Part shown: positions 17,223 through 26,600 of the stretch, one piece after another
Layout of the letters: the number at the start of each line of letters is the position of its first letter
How positions within the stretch are numbered: position 1 is the first letter of the stretch
Origin: Methylomonas sp. ZR1
Lineage (GTDB): Bacteria > Pseudomonadota > Gammaproteobacteria > Methylococcales > Methylomonadaceae
Assembly: GCF_013141865.1 (NCBI RefSeq)
Contig: NZ_RCST01000001.1
Location: 3,906,001 to 3,970,000, forward strand
Direction: 5' to 3'
Length of the DNA: 64,000 nucleotides
Translations under genes and position numbers: made by a program
Notes under the pieces: model-generated
What the model saw: only the letters and a program-made list of their open reading frames with translations
The model's database searches: none
What the model was told of the DNA's origin: nothing

Positions 17223-17292
17223 CTCAACTTACGTACTCTCGCCGTCCGTTTAAATCGCTGCCAATCATTATGTCTTTTCGCCAACATATAGC

Positions 17293-18246
17293 ATGACTAA
17301 GGCCCTCGTCACCGGTGCCAGCGGTTTTATCGGCGCGCACCTATGCCAAGCCTTGGTCAATCAGGGTTATACGATCAGAACATGTAGTCGCACGGGGAAT
17401 GATGAGAACAACATCGCTTTGGATTTGGCAGCACCGGGAGCTTGCCCCCCGGAGTTGTGCGCCGGAATAGACGTAATATTTCATCTGGCCGGCAAAGCCC
17501 ACGCCTTGGCGGAAAGTCGGCAGGATGAGGCCGAATACCGGCAAATCAACACCGAAGGCACGCGCAAACTGCTGGAAGCCGCACAACAGGCCGGAGTGAA
17601 AGCCTTTGTGTTCTTCAGCAGCGTCAAAGCCGTCAGCCAGACTAGCCGACAAGCCATGGATGAAACGGTCAACGCCCCCGCCTCAGATCCCTACGGTTTG
17701 TCCAAATACGAAGCCGAACAACTGGTGCTGAACGGCGGCTACGTCCCGCATCCTGTGGTGTTACGGCCCAGCATGGTCTACGGCGACACCGGGAAAGGCA
17801 ATCTGCCGCGCATGATCCACGCAATTCGCCGCGGCATATTCCCGCCGCTACCGGAATCCGGTAACCAGCGCTCCATGGTGCATGTCGATGATGTGGTGGC
17901 ATCGGCATTGTTGGCTGCAGAAAATCCCGAAGCAGCCGGGCAGGTCTATATCGTCACGGATCAACAAAGTTATTCCACCCGGCAGATTTACGACGCGATC
18001 AGAGCCGCGCTCGGCAAGGGGCCTGTCGCCTGGTCGATACCGATGCCGTTGTTAACCAGTTTAGCCAAATTGGGCGATGGCTTTGGCCGGCTGACGGGGC
18101 GACGCTTTCCCATCGATAGCGATAGCCTGGAAAAATTAACCGGTTCGGCGTGGTATTCGTCTGCTAAAATCGCCAGCGAATTGGGTTTTCAACCTCGCCA
18201 AACTCTCTGGAAAGCCCTGCCCGATATTATTCGCCATCTAAGTTAA
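17293..18246 (+). CDS. NAD-dependent epimerase/reductase (WbpV-like)
   Basis: A 317-residue extended SDR enzyme. The nucleotide motif is VTGASGFIGAHL (residues 6-17), the catalytic Ser region is FFSSVKAV, and the YxxxK pair is in DPYGLSKYEAE. Close relatives reduce UDP-4-keto-6-deoxy-HexNAc to UDP-D-QuiNAc or FucNAc (WbpV/WreQ), or act as 4-epimerases. It is followed by a WecA/WbpL-like transferase and a WbpM-like dehydratase, the same order as wbpV-wbpL-wbpM at the end of some Pseudomonas O-antigen loci. That context favours the reductase role. The exact product is not provable. Confidence 0.85.
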   Translation: MTKALVTGASGFIGAHLCQALVNQGYTIRTCSRTGNDENNIALDLAAPGACPPELCAGIDVIFHLAGKAHALAESRQDEAEYRQINTEGTRKLLEAAQQAGVKAFVFFSSVKAVSQTSRQAMDETVNAPASDPYGLSKYEAEQLVLNGGYVPHPVVLRPSMVYGDTGKGNLPRMIHAIRRGIFPPLPESGNQRSMVHVDDVVASALLAAENPEAAGQVYIVTDQQSYSTRQIYDAIRAALGKGPVAWSIPMPLLTSLAKLGDGFGRLTGRRFPIDSDSLEKLTGSAWYSSAKIASELGFQPRQTLWKALPDIIRHLS

Positions 18247-18253
18247 ATCCAGC

Positions 18254-19285
18254 GTGCTACTGCTTTCTACTGTTACCTTGCTGCTCGCCGCCGTATTGAC
18301 CGGCCTGATTCGCCGTTACGCCTTAACTTACAAGGTACTGGACATTCCCAACCAACGCAGCTCACACAGCGTGCCAACCCCGCGCGGCGGCGGCTTGGCT
18401 ATCGTGCTGGCCTTCAGCGTGGCGATGCTCTGGTTGTTTTTTGACCGGCAACTGACTGGCACATCCCTGGCCTTGCTGGGCTCCACGCTATTGGTAGCCG
18501 CTATCGGCTTTTGTGACGATCACGGCGAAGTGGCCGCGCGCTGGCGTTTCTTGACGCATTTGCTGGCGGCGATCATCGCCCTGGAATTGTTGGGCGGCCT
18601 TCCCGTGGTATTGGTCCCCGCGCCATTCGACGCTCTCTTCGGGCGCTTAAGCGTCAATCCAGGCTGGTTGGGCTACCCCTTGGGAGCACTGTTTTTGGTG
18701 TGGGCCTTAAACCTGTTCAATTTCATGGACGGTACCGACGGCATTGCCGCGTCGGAAGCGCTGTTTGTATCCTCGGCATTGGCGGGCTATCTGTTTTTTA
18801 TCGACCAAAGCTTATGCGGTGTTGCCTTGAGTTTGGCGGCGGCTTGCGGCGGCTTTTTGCTGTGGAATTGGCCGAAAGCGAAAATCTTCATGGGCGATGT
18901 CGGTAGCGGCTTTATAGGGCTGTTGCTGGGTTTATTAATTTTACTGGCCGCACAACAGGCCGCCGTGCTGCTGTATTGCGGGCTGATTTTATTCGGTGCG
19001 TTTATCGTGGATGCCAGCTATACCCTGGCGGTCAGAATGTTCAGCGGACAAAAATGGTACGCGGCGCATTGCTCGCATACCTATCAGCATGCAGCCAAGC
19101 GTTACGGGCATTTACCGGTGTTATTGGCAAGCTGGGTAATTAATTGCGGTTGGCTGCTGCCTATATCCCTATGGATATTCAAGCATCCCAGCCATGCTTT
19201 AGCCGGCGTTATCGTGGCTTATCTGCCCTTAATCTATCTGGCTTACCGGTTTAAGGCCGGCCAATCCGAGTTGGTTAATTCGTGA
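18254..19285 (+). CDS. Polyprenyl-phosphate HexNAc-1-phosphate transferase (WecA/WbpL type)
   Basis: A 343-residue membrane protein of glycosyltransferase family 4 (MraY/WecA superfamily) with about ten helices. Conserved features are DIPNQRSSHSVPTPRGGG near residue 33, the catalytic acidic stretch NLFNFMDGTDGIAASE, KIFMGDVGSGF, and the C-terminal HCSHTYQH cytoplasmic loop. It transfers a HexNAc-1-phosphate to undecaprenyl phosphate. The start codon is GTG at 18254; the stop overlaps the next gene in GTGA. This is a second glycan-priming enzyme in the window, mechanistically unrelated to the one at 8545. Confidence 0.92.
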   Translation: MLLLSTVTLLLAAVLTGLIRRYALTYKVLDIPNQRSSHSVPTPRGGGLAIVLAFSVAMLWLFFDRQLTGTSLALLGSTLLVAAIGFCDDHGEVAARWRFLTHLLAAIIALELLGGLPVVLVPAPFDALFGRLSVNPGWLGYPLGALFLVWALNLFNFMDGTDGIAASEALFVSSALAGYLFFIDQSLCGVALSLAAACGGFLLWNWPKAKIFMGDVGSGFIGLLLGLLILLAAQQAAVLLYCGLILFGAFIVDASYTLAVRMFSGQKWYAAHCSHTYQHAAKRYGHLPVLLASWVINCGWLLPISLWIFKHPSHALAGVIVAYLPLIYLAYRFKAGQSELVNS

Positions 19286-21117
19286 CTTTAAGATTCCGCT
19301 CCCGCACCACCATTTTCTTACACGACCTGGCCATGATCCCGCTGGCCTGGTTTGGCGCTTACTGGCTACGCTTTAATCTGCAGAACATCCCGGACGAATT
19401 TTTTTATTCGGCCTTATTGTTCCTGCCTTGGGTCATAGCCATCCAAGTCAGTTTATTCTGGGTGTATGGTTTGTACCGCGGCGTTTGGCGGTTTTCCTCG
19501 CTGCCGGACCTGATCCGCATCGGCAAAGCGGTGTTGACCGGGATTTTTTTTATTGCCTCCGCCTTGTTTTTATACGACCGCCTACACGGCGTGCCGCGTT
19601 CGGTCGTCCCCCTTTACGTGCTGATCCTGTTTTCCTTGCTCAGCATTCCGCGTCTGGTATATCGCTTTTGGAAGGAACAGACGTTTGCCGAGCGCGTGGG
19701 TAAGCGCGCATTGATCGTCGGTGCCGGTTCCGCCGGCGAAATGCTGGTGAGAGATTTATTAGCCAATGTCGATAGCGATTATGTGCCGATAGTGTTCGTC
19801 GACGACAACCATGGTAAATACAAGCGCGAAATTCGCGGCATCCGCGTCGCCGGCACGGTCGAGCAAATTCCGGAGTTAATCGAACGCTGGAATATCGAAA
19901 CGGTGCTGATTGCCGTGCCGTCGGCCAGCGATCAGCAAATGCGCCGTATCGTGGAAATCTGCGAAAACTGCTCTGTGGATTTTCAGACCCTGCCGTCGGT
20001 TAAGGAACTGCTGAGCGGCGCGGTCACCACCGCCAATCTGCGCAGCGTCTCTATTGAAGATATTCTGGGCCGCACGCCGGTGAAGCTGGATTGGCCCGGC
20101 ATAAAAAACCATCTACACGGCAAAGTCATTTTGGTGACAGGCGGCGGCGGTTCGATAGGTTCCGAGCTTTGCAAGCAATTGGCCAGAGCCCAGCCGCACA
20201 AGCTGATCGTATTCGATCAGTGCGAGTTTAATTTGTACAAAGTCAACGCCGACTTGAATCGGCTGTTTCCGGAGTTATCGCACCAAGCCGTGTTGGGCGA
20301 TGTCGCCGATCCCGTTGCGGTGCAGCAATTAATTGCCGGGCAAAAACCGGAAATCGTGTTTCACGCCGCCGCTTATAAACATGTGCCTTTGCTGGAAAAT
20401 CAGATCCGCGAAGCGGTGCATAACAACCTGATCGGCACCAAGATCCTGGCGGAAGCGGCGATTGCCGCCGGAGTGGCGCGCTTTGTGTTAATTTCCACCG
20501 ATAAAGCCGTCAATCCGACCAACGTGATGGGCGCCACCAAGCGGGCGGCGGAAATCCTGTGCCAAAACCTGAATCAGACCGGCAACACCCGCTTTACCAC
20601 GGTACGCTTCGGCAACGTGCTCGATTCGGCCGGTAGCGTCGTGCCGCTGTTTAGAGAGCAAATCAAGGCCGGCGGCCCCATCACGGTCACGCATCCGGAT
20701 ATTACCCGCTACTTCATGACGATTCCGGAAGCCTGCCAGCTCATCATGCAAGCGGAAACCATAGGCCAGGGCGGCGAAGTGTTTGTATTGGATATGGGCG
20801 AACCGGTCAAAATTACTTACCTGGCGGAGCAGATGATCCGCCTGAGCGGCAAAGTCCCGAATAAAGACATTGCCATTAAGATTGTCGGCTTGCGGCCCGG
20901 CGAAAAACTCTACGAAGAATTATTCCACGATCAGGAACAATTAATGGCAACCAGCCATGCGAAATTGCGCCTGGCCAAAGCCCGACTCTACGACTCGGTG
21001 GAATGGGCTAAACAGATTGAGGATTTGCAGAAGCAGTGCAGGAGCTACGATAACCAACAGCTGTTGGCCGGTTTGAAGCAGTTGGTCCCCGAATTTACGA
21101 ATACGCCGACGGCTTAA
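19282..21117 (+). CDS. UDP-GlcNAc 4,6-dehydratase (WbpM/FlaA1/CapD-like)
   Basis: A 611-residue, two-part protein. Four membrane helices lie in the first 130 residues, then a CoA-binding-type Rossmann domain (IVGAGSAGEMLVRDL, about 146-160), then the SDR catalytic domain with VTGGGGSIGSEL (about 282). The catalytic region reads STDKAVNPTNVMGATKR, with Met in place of the usual SDR Tyr, as in the S-M-K type 4,6-dehydratases. It would make UDP-4-keto-6-deoxy-GlcNAc, the substrate of the WbpV-like enzyme two genes upstream. Start codon GTG, coupled to the preceding gene. Confidence 0.93.
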   Translation: MTLRFRSRTTIFLHDLAMIPLAWFGAYWLRFNLQNIPDEFFYSALLFLPWVIAIQVSLFWVYGLYRGVWRFSSLPDLIRIGKAVLTGIFFIASALFLYDRLHGVPRSVVPLYVLILFSLLSIPRLVYRFWKEQTFAERVGKRALIVGAGSAGEMLVRDLLANVDSDYVPIVFVDDNHGKYKREIRGIRVAGTVEQIPELIERWNIETVLIAVPSASDQQMRRIVEICENCSVDFQTLPSVKELLSGAVTTANLRSVSIEDILGRTPVKLDWPGIKNHLHGKVILVTGGGGSIGSELCKQLARAQPHKLIVFDQCEFNLYKVNADLNRLFPELSHQAVLGDVADPVAVQQLIAGQKPEIVFHAAAYKHVPLLENQIREAVHNNLIGTKILAEAAIAAGVARFVLISTDKAVNPTNVMGATKRAAEILCQNLNQTGNTRFTTVRFGNVLDSAGSVVPLFREQIKAGGPITVTHPDITRYFMTIPEACQLIMQAETIGQGGEVFVLDMGEPVKITYLAEQMIRLSGKVPNKDIAIKIVGLRPGEKLYEELFHDQEQLMATSHAKLRLAKARLYDSVEWAKQIEDLQKQCRSYDNQQLLAGLKQLVPEFTNTPTA

Positions 21118-21196
21118 ATATCAGCGCTAAAGATCACTCGCTCCAGGCAATGTCATTGAGCTAAGCCCCCTCCTGCTGAAGAAAGCCAAAGGGTTC

Positions 21197-21943
21197 TTAA
21201 CTTTTCAGAGATCCGCCTATCCGATAGCAATACAGCTTGGTTTTGCGGCTATCGTTCAGTTCGAGCACCGATTCAGGGTGGCTATCCGGTATCGGAAAAG
21301 AGGACGAGATAAATAAACAGCCGTCCCGCATTTCCCGTCGGACTTTTTCGCCTATTTTCGCCATCACCAGCGGCGACAGGAAGGCGAACACCACATCAAA
21401 CTCGCGTAAATCCTGCTCCCAAAAACTGGATCTGCCGACCCGGACATTAGCCAGATTGCGGCAACGCCATCTTGCCAGCAGCCAGGGTAGCGGCGCCCGC
21501 TCCAAGGCCACCACAGCCATGTCCGGCCGGGCTTTTGCAAGCGGCACGACAACGGTAGCCAGACCGGCGCCAATATCGATAAACGCTTGCGCCCGTTCGC
21601 GGCTTACTATTTCGATCAGCGCCTGACTGACAGCGGAAGACGATAAGAACAACGGCACATCACCTTTCACTGTCCCCCAAAATAATAGGGTTAGCAGCAG
21701 CAATGTCAGCAGATACAGCCAAGCAGGCAATTGCCAGCTCAGCCCCACTAACACGGTCGGCAAAAATAGCAAATGAATCGGCAGCCACCAGACAGGCTGG
21801 CGAAAACCGCGAGAGAACAGTGCGGCCAAGCCGGCCTGAATAGCGACAGCTTGCCAAACGCTAATGGGCAGGATTTGTGCGCGTAAGCCCATCACAGCGA
21901 CACAGGCCATTAGCTGACTCAGGAGAGCCTTGAATAACTGCAT
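21197..21943 (-). CDS. Class I SAM-dependent methyltransferase with membrane anchor
   Basis: A 248-residue protein. The first 95 residues hold three or four hydrophobic segments (for example PIHLLFLPTVLVGLSW, YLLTLLLLTLLFWG). The rest is a methyltransferase-like Rossmann domain with motif I AFIDIGAGLATVVVPLAK, an acidic residue at the end of strand 2 (VVALERAP), and a DVVFAFLSP motif IV-like strand. The substrate is unknown; membrane anchoring suggests a lipid or membrane-protein target. It is convergent with the dehydratase gene and precedes nothing obvious in an operon; motB lies 44 bases upstream on the same strand. Confidence 0.75.
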   Translation of the reverse strand: MQLFKALLSQLMACVAVMGLRAQILPISVWQAVAIQAGLAALFSRGFRQPVWWLPIHLLFLPTVLVGLSWQLPAWLYLLTLLLLTLLFWGTVKGDVPLFLSSSAVSQALIEIVSRERAQAFIDIGAGLATVVVPLAKARPDMAVVALERAPLPWLLARWRCRNLANVRVGRSSFWEQDLREFDVVFAFLSPLVMAKIGEKVRREMRDGCLFISSSFPIPDSHPESVLELNDSRKTKLYCYRIGGSLKS

Positions 21944-21986
21944 CAGATCCTTACCGTACGTTCAGCCTAGTACTGACCGGGCCAAA

Positions 21987-22958
21987 TTAATGCGCAGCGC
22001 CGTCCGCCCCTGTAATTTTGGTATTTTGCTGAATAGTCGGCGATATGGCCGGCAAACCGGGCACAGAGGTATCGCTGCTGCCGGGCTTATCTTCAGCGCC
22101 ATCGTGCAGCACCTGATTTTCGGTCTTTTTATTCATCACGACGATGGAAATCCGCCGATTCATCGGATCGTTAGGCACGTCGCCCTTGTAGGGAATACTG
22201 GATGCCAAGCCGACCACGCGCAGCACCTTGTCTTCACTGAGTCCGCCTTGGGTTAACTCACGGCGCGCCACATTGGCCCGATCGCTGGATAGCTCCCAGT
22301 TGGAATAACCGGTGCGATTGCTGGGAAACGGCAATGCGTCGGTATGGCCGTTGATGGTGACTTTGTTGGGTAATTCGTTGATCACCGGTGCCAACTCGCG
22401 CAGGATGGCTTGCGCATAGGTTTCGATACCGGAACTGGCCAGTTTGAACATCGGCCGATTTTGCGCATCGATAATCTGGATTTTCAAACCTTCCGGGGTG
22501 GTTTCCAGCTTGATCTGATCTTTATATTCCGCCAACTTGTCATTGGCTTTCAGCATGTCCTCGATTTTTTCCTGCAATTTTTCCAGCTTGAGTTTTTCCT
22601 GCTCTTCCGCCAGTTTTTCAATATCCTCAGGCGTTGGCTCGGCCGGGGTATTTTCCCCTTGATGCACTTGCCCCTCGTCTTGCGATTTCAAGTCCTGGCC
22701 GCCGGCCTGAATGATGCTGGTCCGGTCGCCGGAGCCCTCACCGGGGTTACTGACAATCGCGACGCCAAACGGGTTTTGGAAATATTCGGAAATGCCTTTT
22801 TTAGTTTTCTCGTCGGTGGAACCGAGTAACCACATCAACAGAAAGAAAGCCATCATCGCCGTCACGAAGTCGGCATAGGCAATTTTCCAGGCCCCGCCGT
22901 GATGCCCACCGTGACCACCCTTCTTGATTTTCTTGATGATTATGGGTTGTTCGGCCAT
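21987..22958 (-). CDS. motB: Flagellar motor stator protein MotB
   Basis: A 323-residue stator subunit. The N-terminal KKGGHGGHHGGAWKIAYADF runs into the single membrane helix, with the proton-binding Asp in YADFVTAMM. A Glu/Lys-rich linker (about 105-160) precedes the OmpA-like peptidoglycan-binding domain with TINGHTDALPF and NRRISIVV. Together with MotA it forms the proton channel that drives the flagellar rotor. It starts 12 bases after the motA stop. No other flagellar gene is in the window. Confidence 0.95.
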   Translation of the reverse strand: MAEQPIIIKKIKKGGHGGHHGGAWKIAYADFVTAMMAFFLLMWLLGSTDEKTKKGISEYFQNPFGVAIVSNPGEGSGDRTSIIQAGGQDLKSQDEGQVHQGENTPAEPTPEDIEKLAEEQEKLKLEKLQEKIEDMLKANDKLAEYKDQIKLETTPEGLKIQIIDAQNRPMFKLASSGIETYAQAILRELAPVINELPNKVTINGHTDALPFPSNRTGYSNWELSSDRANVARRELTQGGLSEDKVLRVVGLASSIPYKGDVPNDPMNRRISIVVMNKKTENQVLHDGAEDKPGSSDTSVPGLPAISPTIQQNTKITGADGAAH

Positions 22959-22969
22959 TGTCGTTTACC

Positions 22970-23815
22970 TTATTTGCCGGCTTTCAATTGTTCTTCCAGC
23001 TCGGTAAAGGTCGGCCTGGCATGATGTGGAATCGCGGTACGCATGAATTCCACCGTCATCGCCGGCGAAGTACCTTTCGCGCAATTCAGCAGGCCTTTTT
23101 GCGTGCATTTATAGGCGTTGCTTTCTTCTTCCAGCCGCGCTTCCATGACCGACGCTACCGGGCCGATAAAGCCGTAAGACACCAAAATACCCAGGAAGGT
23201 ACCGACCAGCGCCGCCGCGATCAATTTGCCCAGTTCCGCCGGCGGAATACCCACCGATTCCATCGTATGTACCACCCCCATTACCGCCGCGACGATACCG
23301 AAAGCCGGCATGCCATCACCGACTTTTTGCACGGCTTTGATCGGCTCGTTGCCTTCGGCGTGGTGTACTTCGATTTCCGCGTCCATGATGTCTTCCAGTT
23401 GGTTGACATCAACCCCGGTCAGGATCAGCCTGAGCTTGTCGCAAATGAACTCCATCAGATGGTGATCGTGGACGATTTTTTCACCGAATATGGAGCTACC
23501 CTCCGGATCGTCCACCACTTTTTCCAGGGACAACAAACCTTCCTTGCGGGCCTTCTGACTCAGCGCGTTAAAGCTCATCAGCAGTTCCATGTAGTACTCC
23601 TTGGTGTAGGTACTACCTTTCAGCGTGGCGGTTCCGCCGGCCATCGCTGCTTTACTGGTGGCCAGCGAGTTACTGGCCAGGAAGGAACCGAAGGCGGCAC
23701 CGACGATGATCAGCACCTCAACCGGCTGCCAAAGCACGCCCAGATGGCCGCCGGCCATCAAAAAGCCGCCCAATACACAGCCTAAAATAATCACATAACC
23801 AATGATTACAAACAT
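22970..23815 (-). CDS. motA: Flagellar motor stator protein MotA
   Basis: A 281-residue protein with four membrane helices: two near the N-terminus (VIIGYVIILGCVLGGFLM; VLIIVGAAFGSFLASN) and two after the cytoplasmic domain (FGIVAAVMGVVHTME; IAAALVGTFLGILVSYG). The conserved Pro residues of the channel lie in DGMPAFGIV and GIPPAELG. The large cytoplasmic loop (about 60-165) interacts with FliG. First gene of a motAB pair, probably with its own promoter in the 116-base gap to the hpnN-like gene. Confidence 0.95.
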   Translation of the reverse strand: MFVIIGYVIILGCVLGGFLMAGGHLGVLWQPVEVLIIVGAAFGSFLASNSLATSKAAMAGGTATLKGSTYTKEYYMELLMSFNALSQKARKEGLLSLEKVVDDPEGSSIFGEKIVHDHHLMEFICDKLRLILTGVDVNQLEDIMDAEIEVHHAEGNEPIKAVQKVGDGMPAFGIVAAVMGVVHTMESVGIPPAELGKLIAAALVGTFLGILVSYGFIGPVASVMEARLEEESNAYKCTQKGLLNCAKGTSPAMTVEFMRTAIPHHARPTFTELEEQLKAGK

Positions 23816-23931
23816 GGTTGCCTCTAAAAAACTAAAAGTTAATTATAAAAATCAAACTTACCCTGGGTTCGCTACCTTTACCGGCCGCCATGTAAGTTGC
23901 CGGATAAGTCTAGGCTATGGTTTTCAAACTC

Positions 23932-26598
23932 TCAGGCTAAATGCTCAGTTTTTTTTAAAACCAGCTTGCTGATAGCCGGCAGCACCACAAAAGTACACGT
24001 CATGATCCAGAAAATGCCGATAGTGATGACCAAGCCCATGCTGGAGATGCCCTGATGCGGGGAAAATGCCAAACCAACAAAGCTGGAAATGGTGGTCAAC
24101 GCGCCGTAGAACATGCCGCGCGCGGTACTGGATTGATAAATATTCTGATCCTCGGACAACGAATGATGCAATTTTTCAACCATATGGATGCCGTTATCGA
24201 CACCCAGCCCCATTAATAAAGGCAAAGCGATAATATTGGCAAAATTGATCGGCGTGCCGGTAAACACGGTAGTTGCCATTGTGAACAAGCCGGCCAACAC
24301 TAAGGGTGTCATCACCAACAGCGTGTCGACGATACTGCGGCGTATGAACATCAGCAGCAAGGCAATCGCCACCAGGGCAATGATGATGGCTTCCTGGAAG
24401 GCACCGATCACCGCTTTCATGGATTCCCAATACATGACCGGCAAATCGGTGGCGTTGGGCGCTACGGCCTGTACGTCGGTGATGAAAGCCTGCAAGTTAC
24501 CGAGATCGTTCAAATCTTCCTTTGGAAAAATCTGGATACGGTATAAACCGTCTTTACTCAACCAGCGTTCCTTGATTTCCGCCGGGATACTGGTCGGTAC
24601 AATTTCCTCGGCATGGAAACCGATCAGAAGCTGGTTCATGACAGTGGGCAAAGTGCCGAGCAACGAGGTTTGAATCTTCTCGATAAACACGCCGCGGTCC
24701 GGCTGGAATCTGGCTTCCAACTCCACCATCACGTCTTGCAACTGCTGTTTAAAGGTTTGCAGGGATTTGATGTCCGCCGGATTGGTTTTTTTCGGCAGGT
24801 TGGCATCAATCGCGGCGATCATCCGCTTGATGGCCGGCAACGGATCGGTGCCGGTTTTCAATTGCGGGAAAAACTGGCTTTGCGGACCCAGGGTCAGCAC
24901 CATATCGTCGATGATACCCAATTTGCTTTCTTGATCGTCAGGCACAAAGTCGAACAAGCTGACGGTTTTATCTACGGTTTTCAGACTCTCCAGCTTTTTC
25001 TGCGCCGCTCTGGCTTCGTCTTCGTTTTTCACCAAAACCGTCAAGGTCATCGGCGAAGTTTCGCGCTCTTTCATCAAGTCCTTGAAGGCAATCACCGACT
25101 CGGTATGCGGATCGCGCAGATTCAAGGGATTGAAATCGGTTTGCACCTGAAACACAAAGTACACGGCAACCACCGCGCCCAGCAAAGTCAACAAGGAAAT
25201 CGGTTTGGCATAGTGCAACGTATAGTGAGCCAACACGTGGGTAAACTTCGACTCGCCGGGTTGCTCGCCATGCAATTGATGCACGGGCGGATTCGGCAAC
25301 ACCTTAAGCAGCACCGGCAGCACAGTCAGCGTAATGAATAAGCAAATGAACAAGCTGGTACCGGCCAGCAAACCCAACTCGGAAATGCCTTGGTAGTCGG
25401 TGGGAATAAAGGCATACAAACCGATGGAGGTAGTGCCGGCGCACAAAATCAAAGACGGACTGGTTGCCAACAAGGCCGAACGGATTGCCTTGCCTTTGTC
25501 GCTACCGTACAAATCCAGATTGTCGCGATAACGCAGGCAAAAATGGATCGCATACTCCACGCCCAAACCAATATTGGATACCGCGAAGGCAACAGAAATC
25601 AGATTGAGTTGTTTCACCGCCACGGAGGCGAACAAACCGCAAAACACCATGCCCAAAGCCAATGTCAGCAAGGTAGCCAGCATCAACAGCCAGGAGCGGT
25701 AGGCAACCAGCAAAATGCCGCAGACCAATACAATCGAAAAAATGCTGGCGGTAAAGGTCCCCTCACTCATGCCGGCCATTTCGTCGTGCTCCAAACCGAC
25801 TTCGCCGGTCACCCAGACTTTGACGGCCGGCATGTTGGGGTCTTGAATTTTGTCGGCGGCGTGCCGGATGACATTAATCGCCGGCTCTACCGGCAAAATT
25901 TGGGTGTAATCGAATTTTGGCGTGACAAAGATAAAGGCTTTGTCCGATTGCTCTTCGCTGATCTTGTTTTCGGCAATCAGTTTTTGCCAGGACAGCAGGT
26001 CGGTTTCGCCGTTCAGGGTCTTATGCAGCGAGTTGCTGACCTTGTCGATTAAAGACATCAGATCGATGGGCACTTCTTCGGTTTTGGTTTCTGCATTCAG
26101 CGCATCTTCGAAGATCGAGAAAAAGCCATTCAGGCTGGGATCTTGCGAGATGCGGCCGATAAACGGCTGGGCTTGCGCCAGCGTCACCGAAAAATCCTGC
26201 AACTTATCAGTATCCAGATACAGCAGGCCATTGCGCTGAAAAAACGCATTTTCATCCGGCCGATAGACTTTGGTGAAATGTTCGGTATCCGCTCTAAGCT
26301 CCCGGCTCAAGCGTTGGGCAGCGGCCTTGGTCAACTCCGGACTGGAAGACTCGATCACCAGCAGCAAGGTATGGACTTCCTGGCCGAACTGCTGTTCGAA
26401 TTTGCGGCGGTTTTGCTGAAACGGCGCTTCCGGAGCGATCAGTTCCGCCGTATCGGTGTTGACGGTCAGATGATTGCCGGTGTATTGCGCGGCCAGATAA
26501 GCCAAGATTACCGAAGCCAGTAACACTAACCCCGGCGAATACAGCAACCAGTTGCCCCATCGAAAAGCGATATTTCCCAAACGTTTTTCCAAGGACAT
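23932..26598 (-). CDS. hpnN: MMPL/RND transporter, hopanoid-associated (HpnN-like)
   Basis: An 888-residue RND-superfamily transporter with 12 membrane segments in the usual 1+5+1+5 pattern and two large periplasmic loops (about 45-265 and 500-700). The N-terminal loop, with NTDTAELIAPEAPF and FQRNGLLYLDTD, matches the recalled HpnN pattern. GLGVEYAIHF and GLGVDNGIHM give the paired Asp-containing helices that carry protons. HpnN moves hopanoids toward the outer membrane. The hopanoid assignment is from pattern memory, not a search; no other hpn gene is in the window. It starts 2 bases after the stop of the Ca2+/Na+ exchanger gene. Confidence 0.82.
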   Translation of the reverse strand: MSLEKRLGNIAFRWGNWLLYSPGLVLLASVILAYLAAQYTGNHLTVNTDTAELIAPEAPFQQNRRKFEQQFGQEVHTLLLVIESSSPELTKAAAQRLSRELRADTEHFTKVYRPDENAFFQRNGLLYLDTDKLQDFSVTLAQAQPFIGRISQDPSLNGFFSIFEDALNAETKTEEVPIDLMSLIDKVSNSLHKTLNGETDLLSWQKLIAENKISEEQSDKAFIFVTPKFDYTQILPVEPAINVIRHAADKIQDPNMPAVKVWVTGEVGLEHDEMAGMSEGTFTASIFSIVLVCGILLVAYRSWLLMLATLLTLALGMVFCGLFASVAVKQLNLISVAFAVSNIGLGVEYAIHFCLRYRDNLDLYGSDKGKAIRSALLATSPSLILCAGTTSIGLYAFIPTDYQGISELGLLAGTSLFICLFITLTVLPVLLKVLPNPPVHQLHGEQPGESKFTHVLAHYTLHYAKPISLLTLLGAVVAVYFVFQVQTDFNPLNLRDPHTESVIAFKDLMKERETSPMTLTVLVKNEDEARAAQKKLESLKTVDKTVSLFDFVPDDQESKLGIIDDMVLTLGPQSQFFPQLKTGTDPLPAIKRMIAAIDANLPKKTNPADIKSLQTFKQQLQDVMVELEARFQPDRGVFIEKIQTSLLGTLPTVMNQLLIGFHAEEIVPTSIPAEIKERWLSKDGLYRIQIFPKEDLNDLGNLQAFITDVQAVAPNATDLPVMYWESMKAVIGAFQEAIIIALVAIALLLMFIRRSIVDTLLVMTPLVLAGLFTMATTVFTGTPINFANIIALPLLMGLGVDNGIHMVEKLHHSLSEDQNIYQSSTARGMFYGALTTISSFVGLAFSPHQGISSMGLVITIGIFWIMTCTFVVLPAISKLVLKKTEHLA

Positions 26599-26600
26599 AC

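Noticed and set aside
22958..23785. Plus-strand open frame of 275 codons opposite motA
   Set aside because: It mirrors the motA frame; the translation is rich in His, Arg and Gln with no domain, while motA is unmistakable on the other strand.
24613..26052. Long plus-strand frames (242 and 220 codons) opposite the hpnN-like gene
   Set aside because: Antisense shadows caused by GC-rich third positions; they show no family features.
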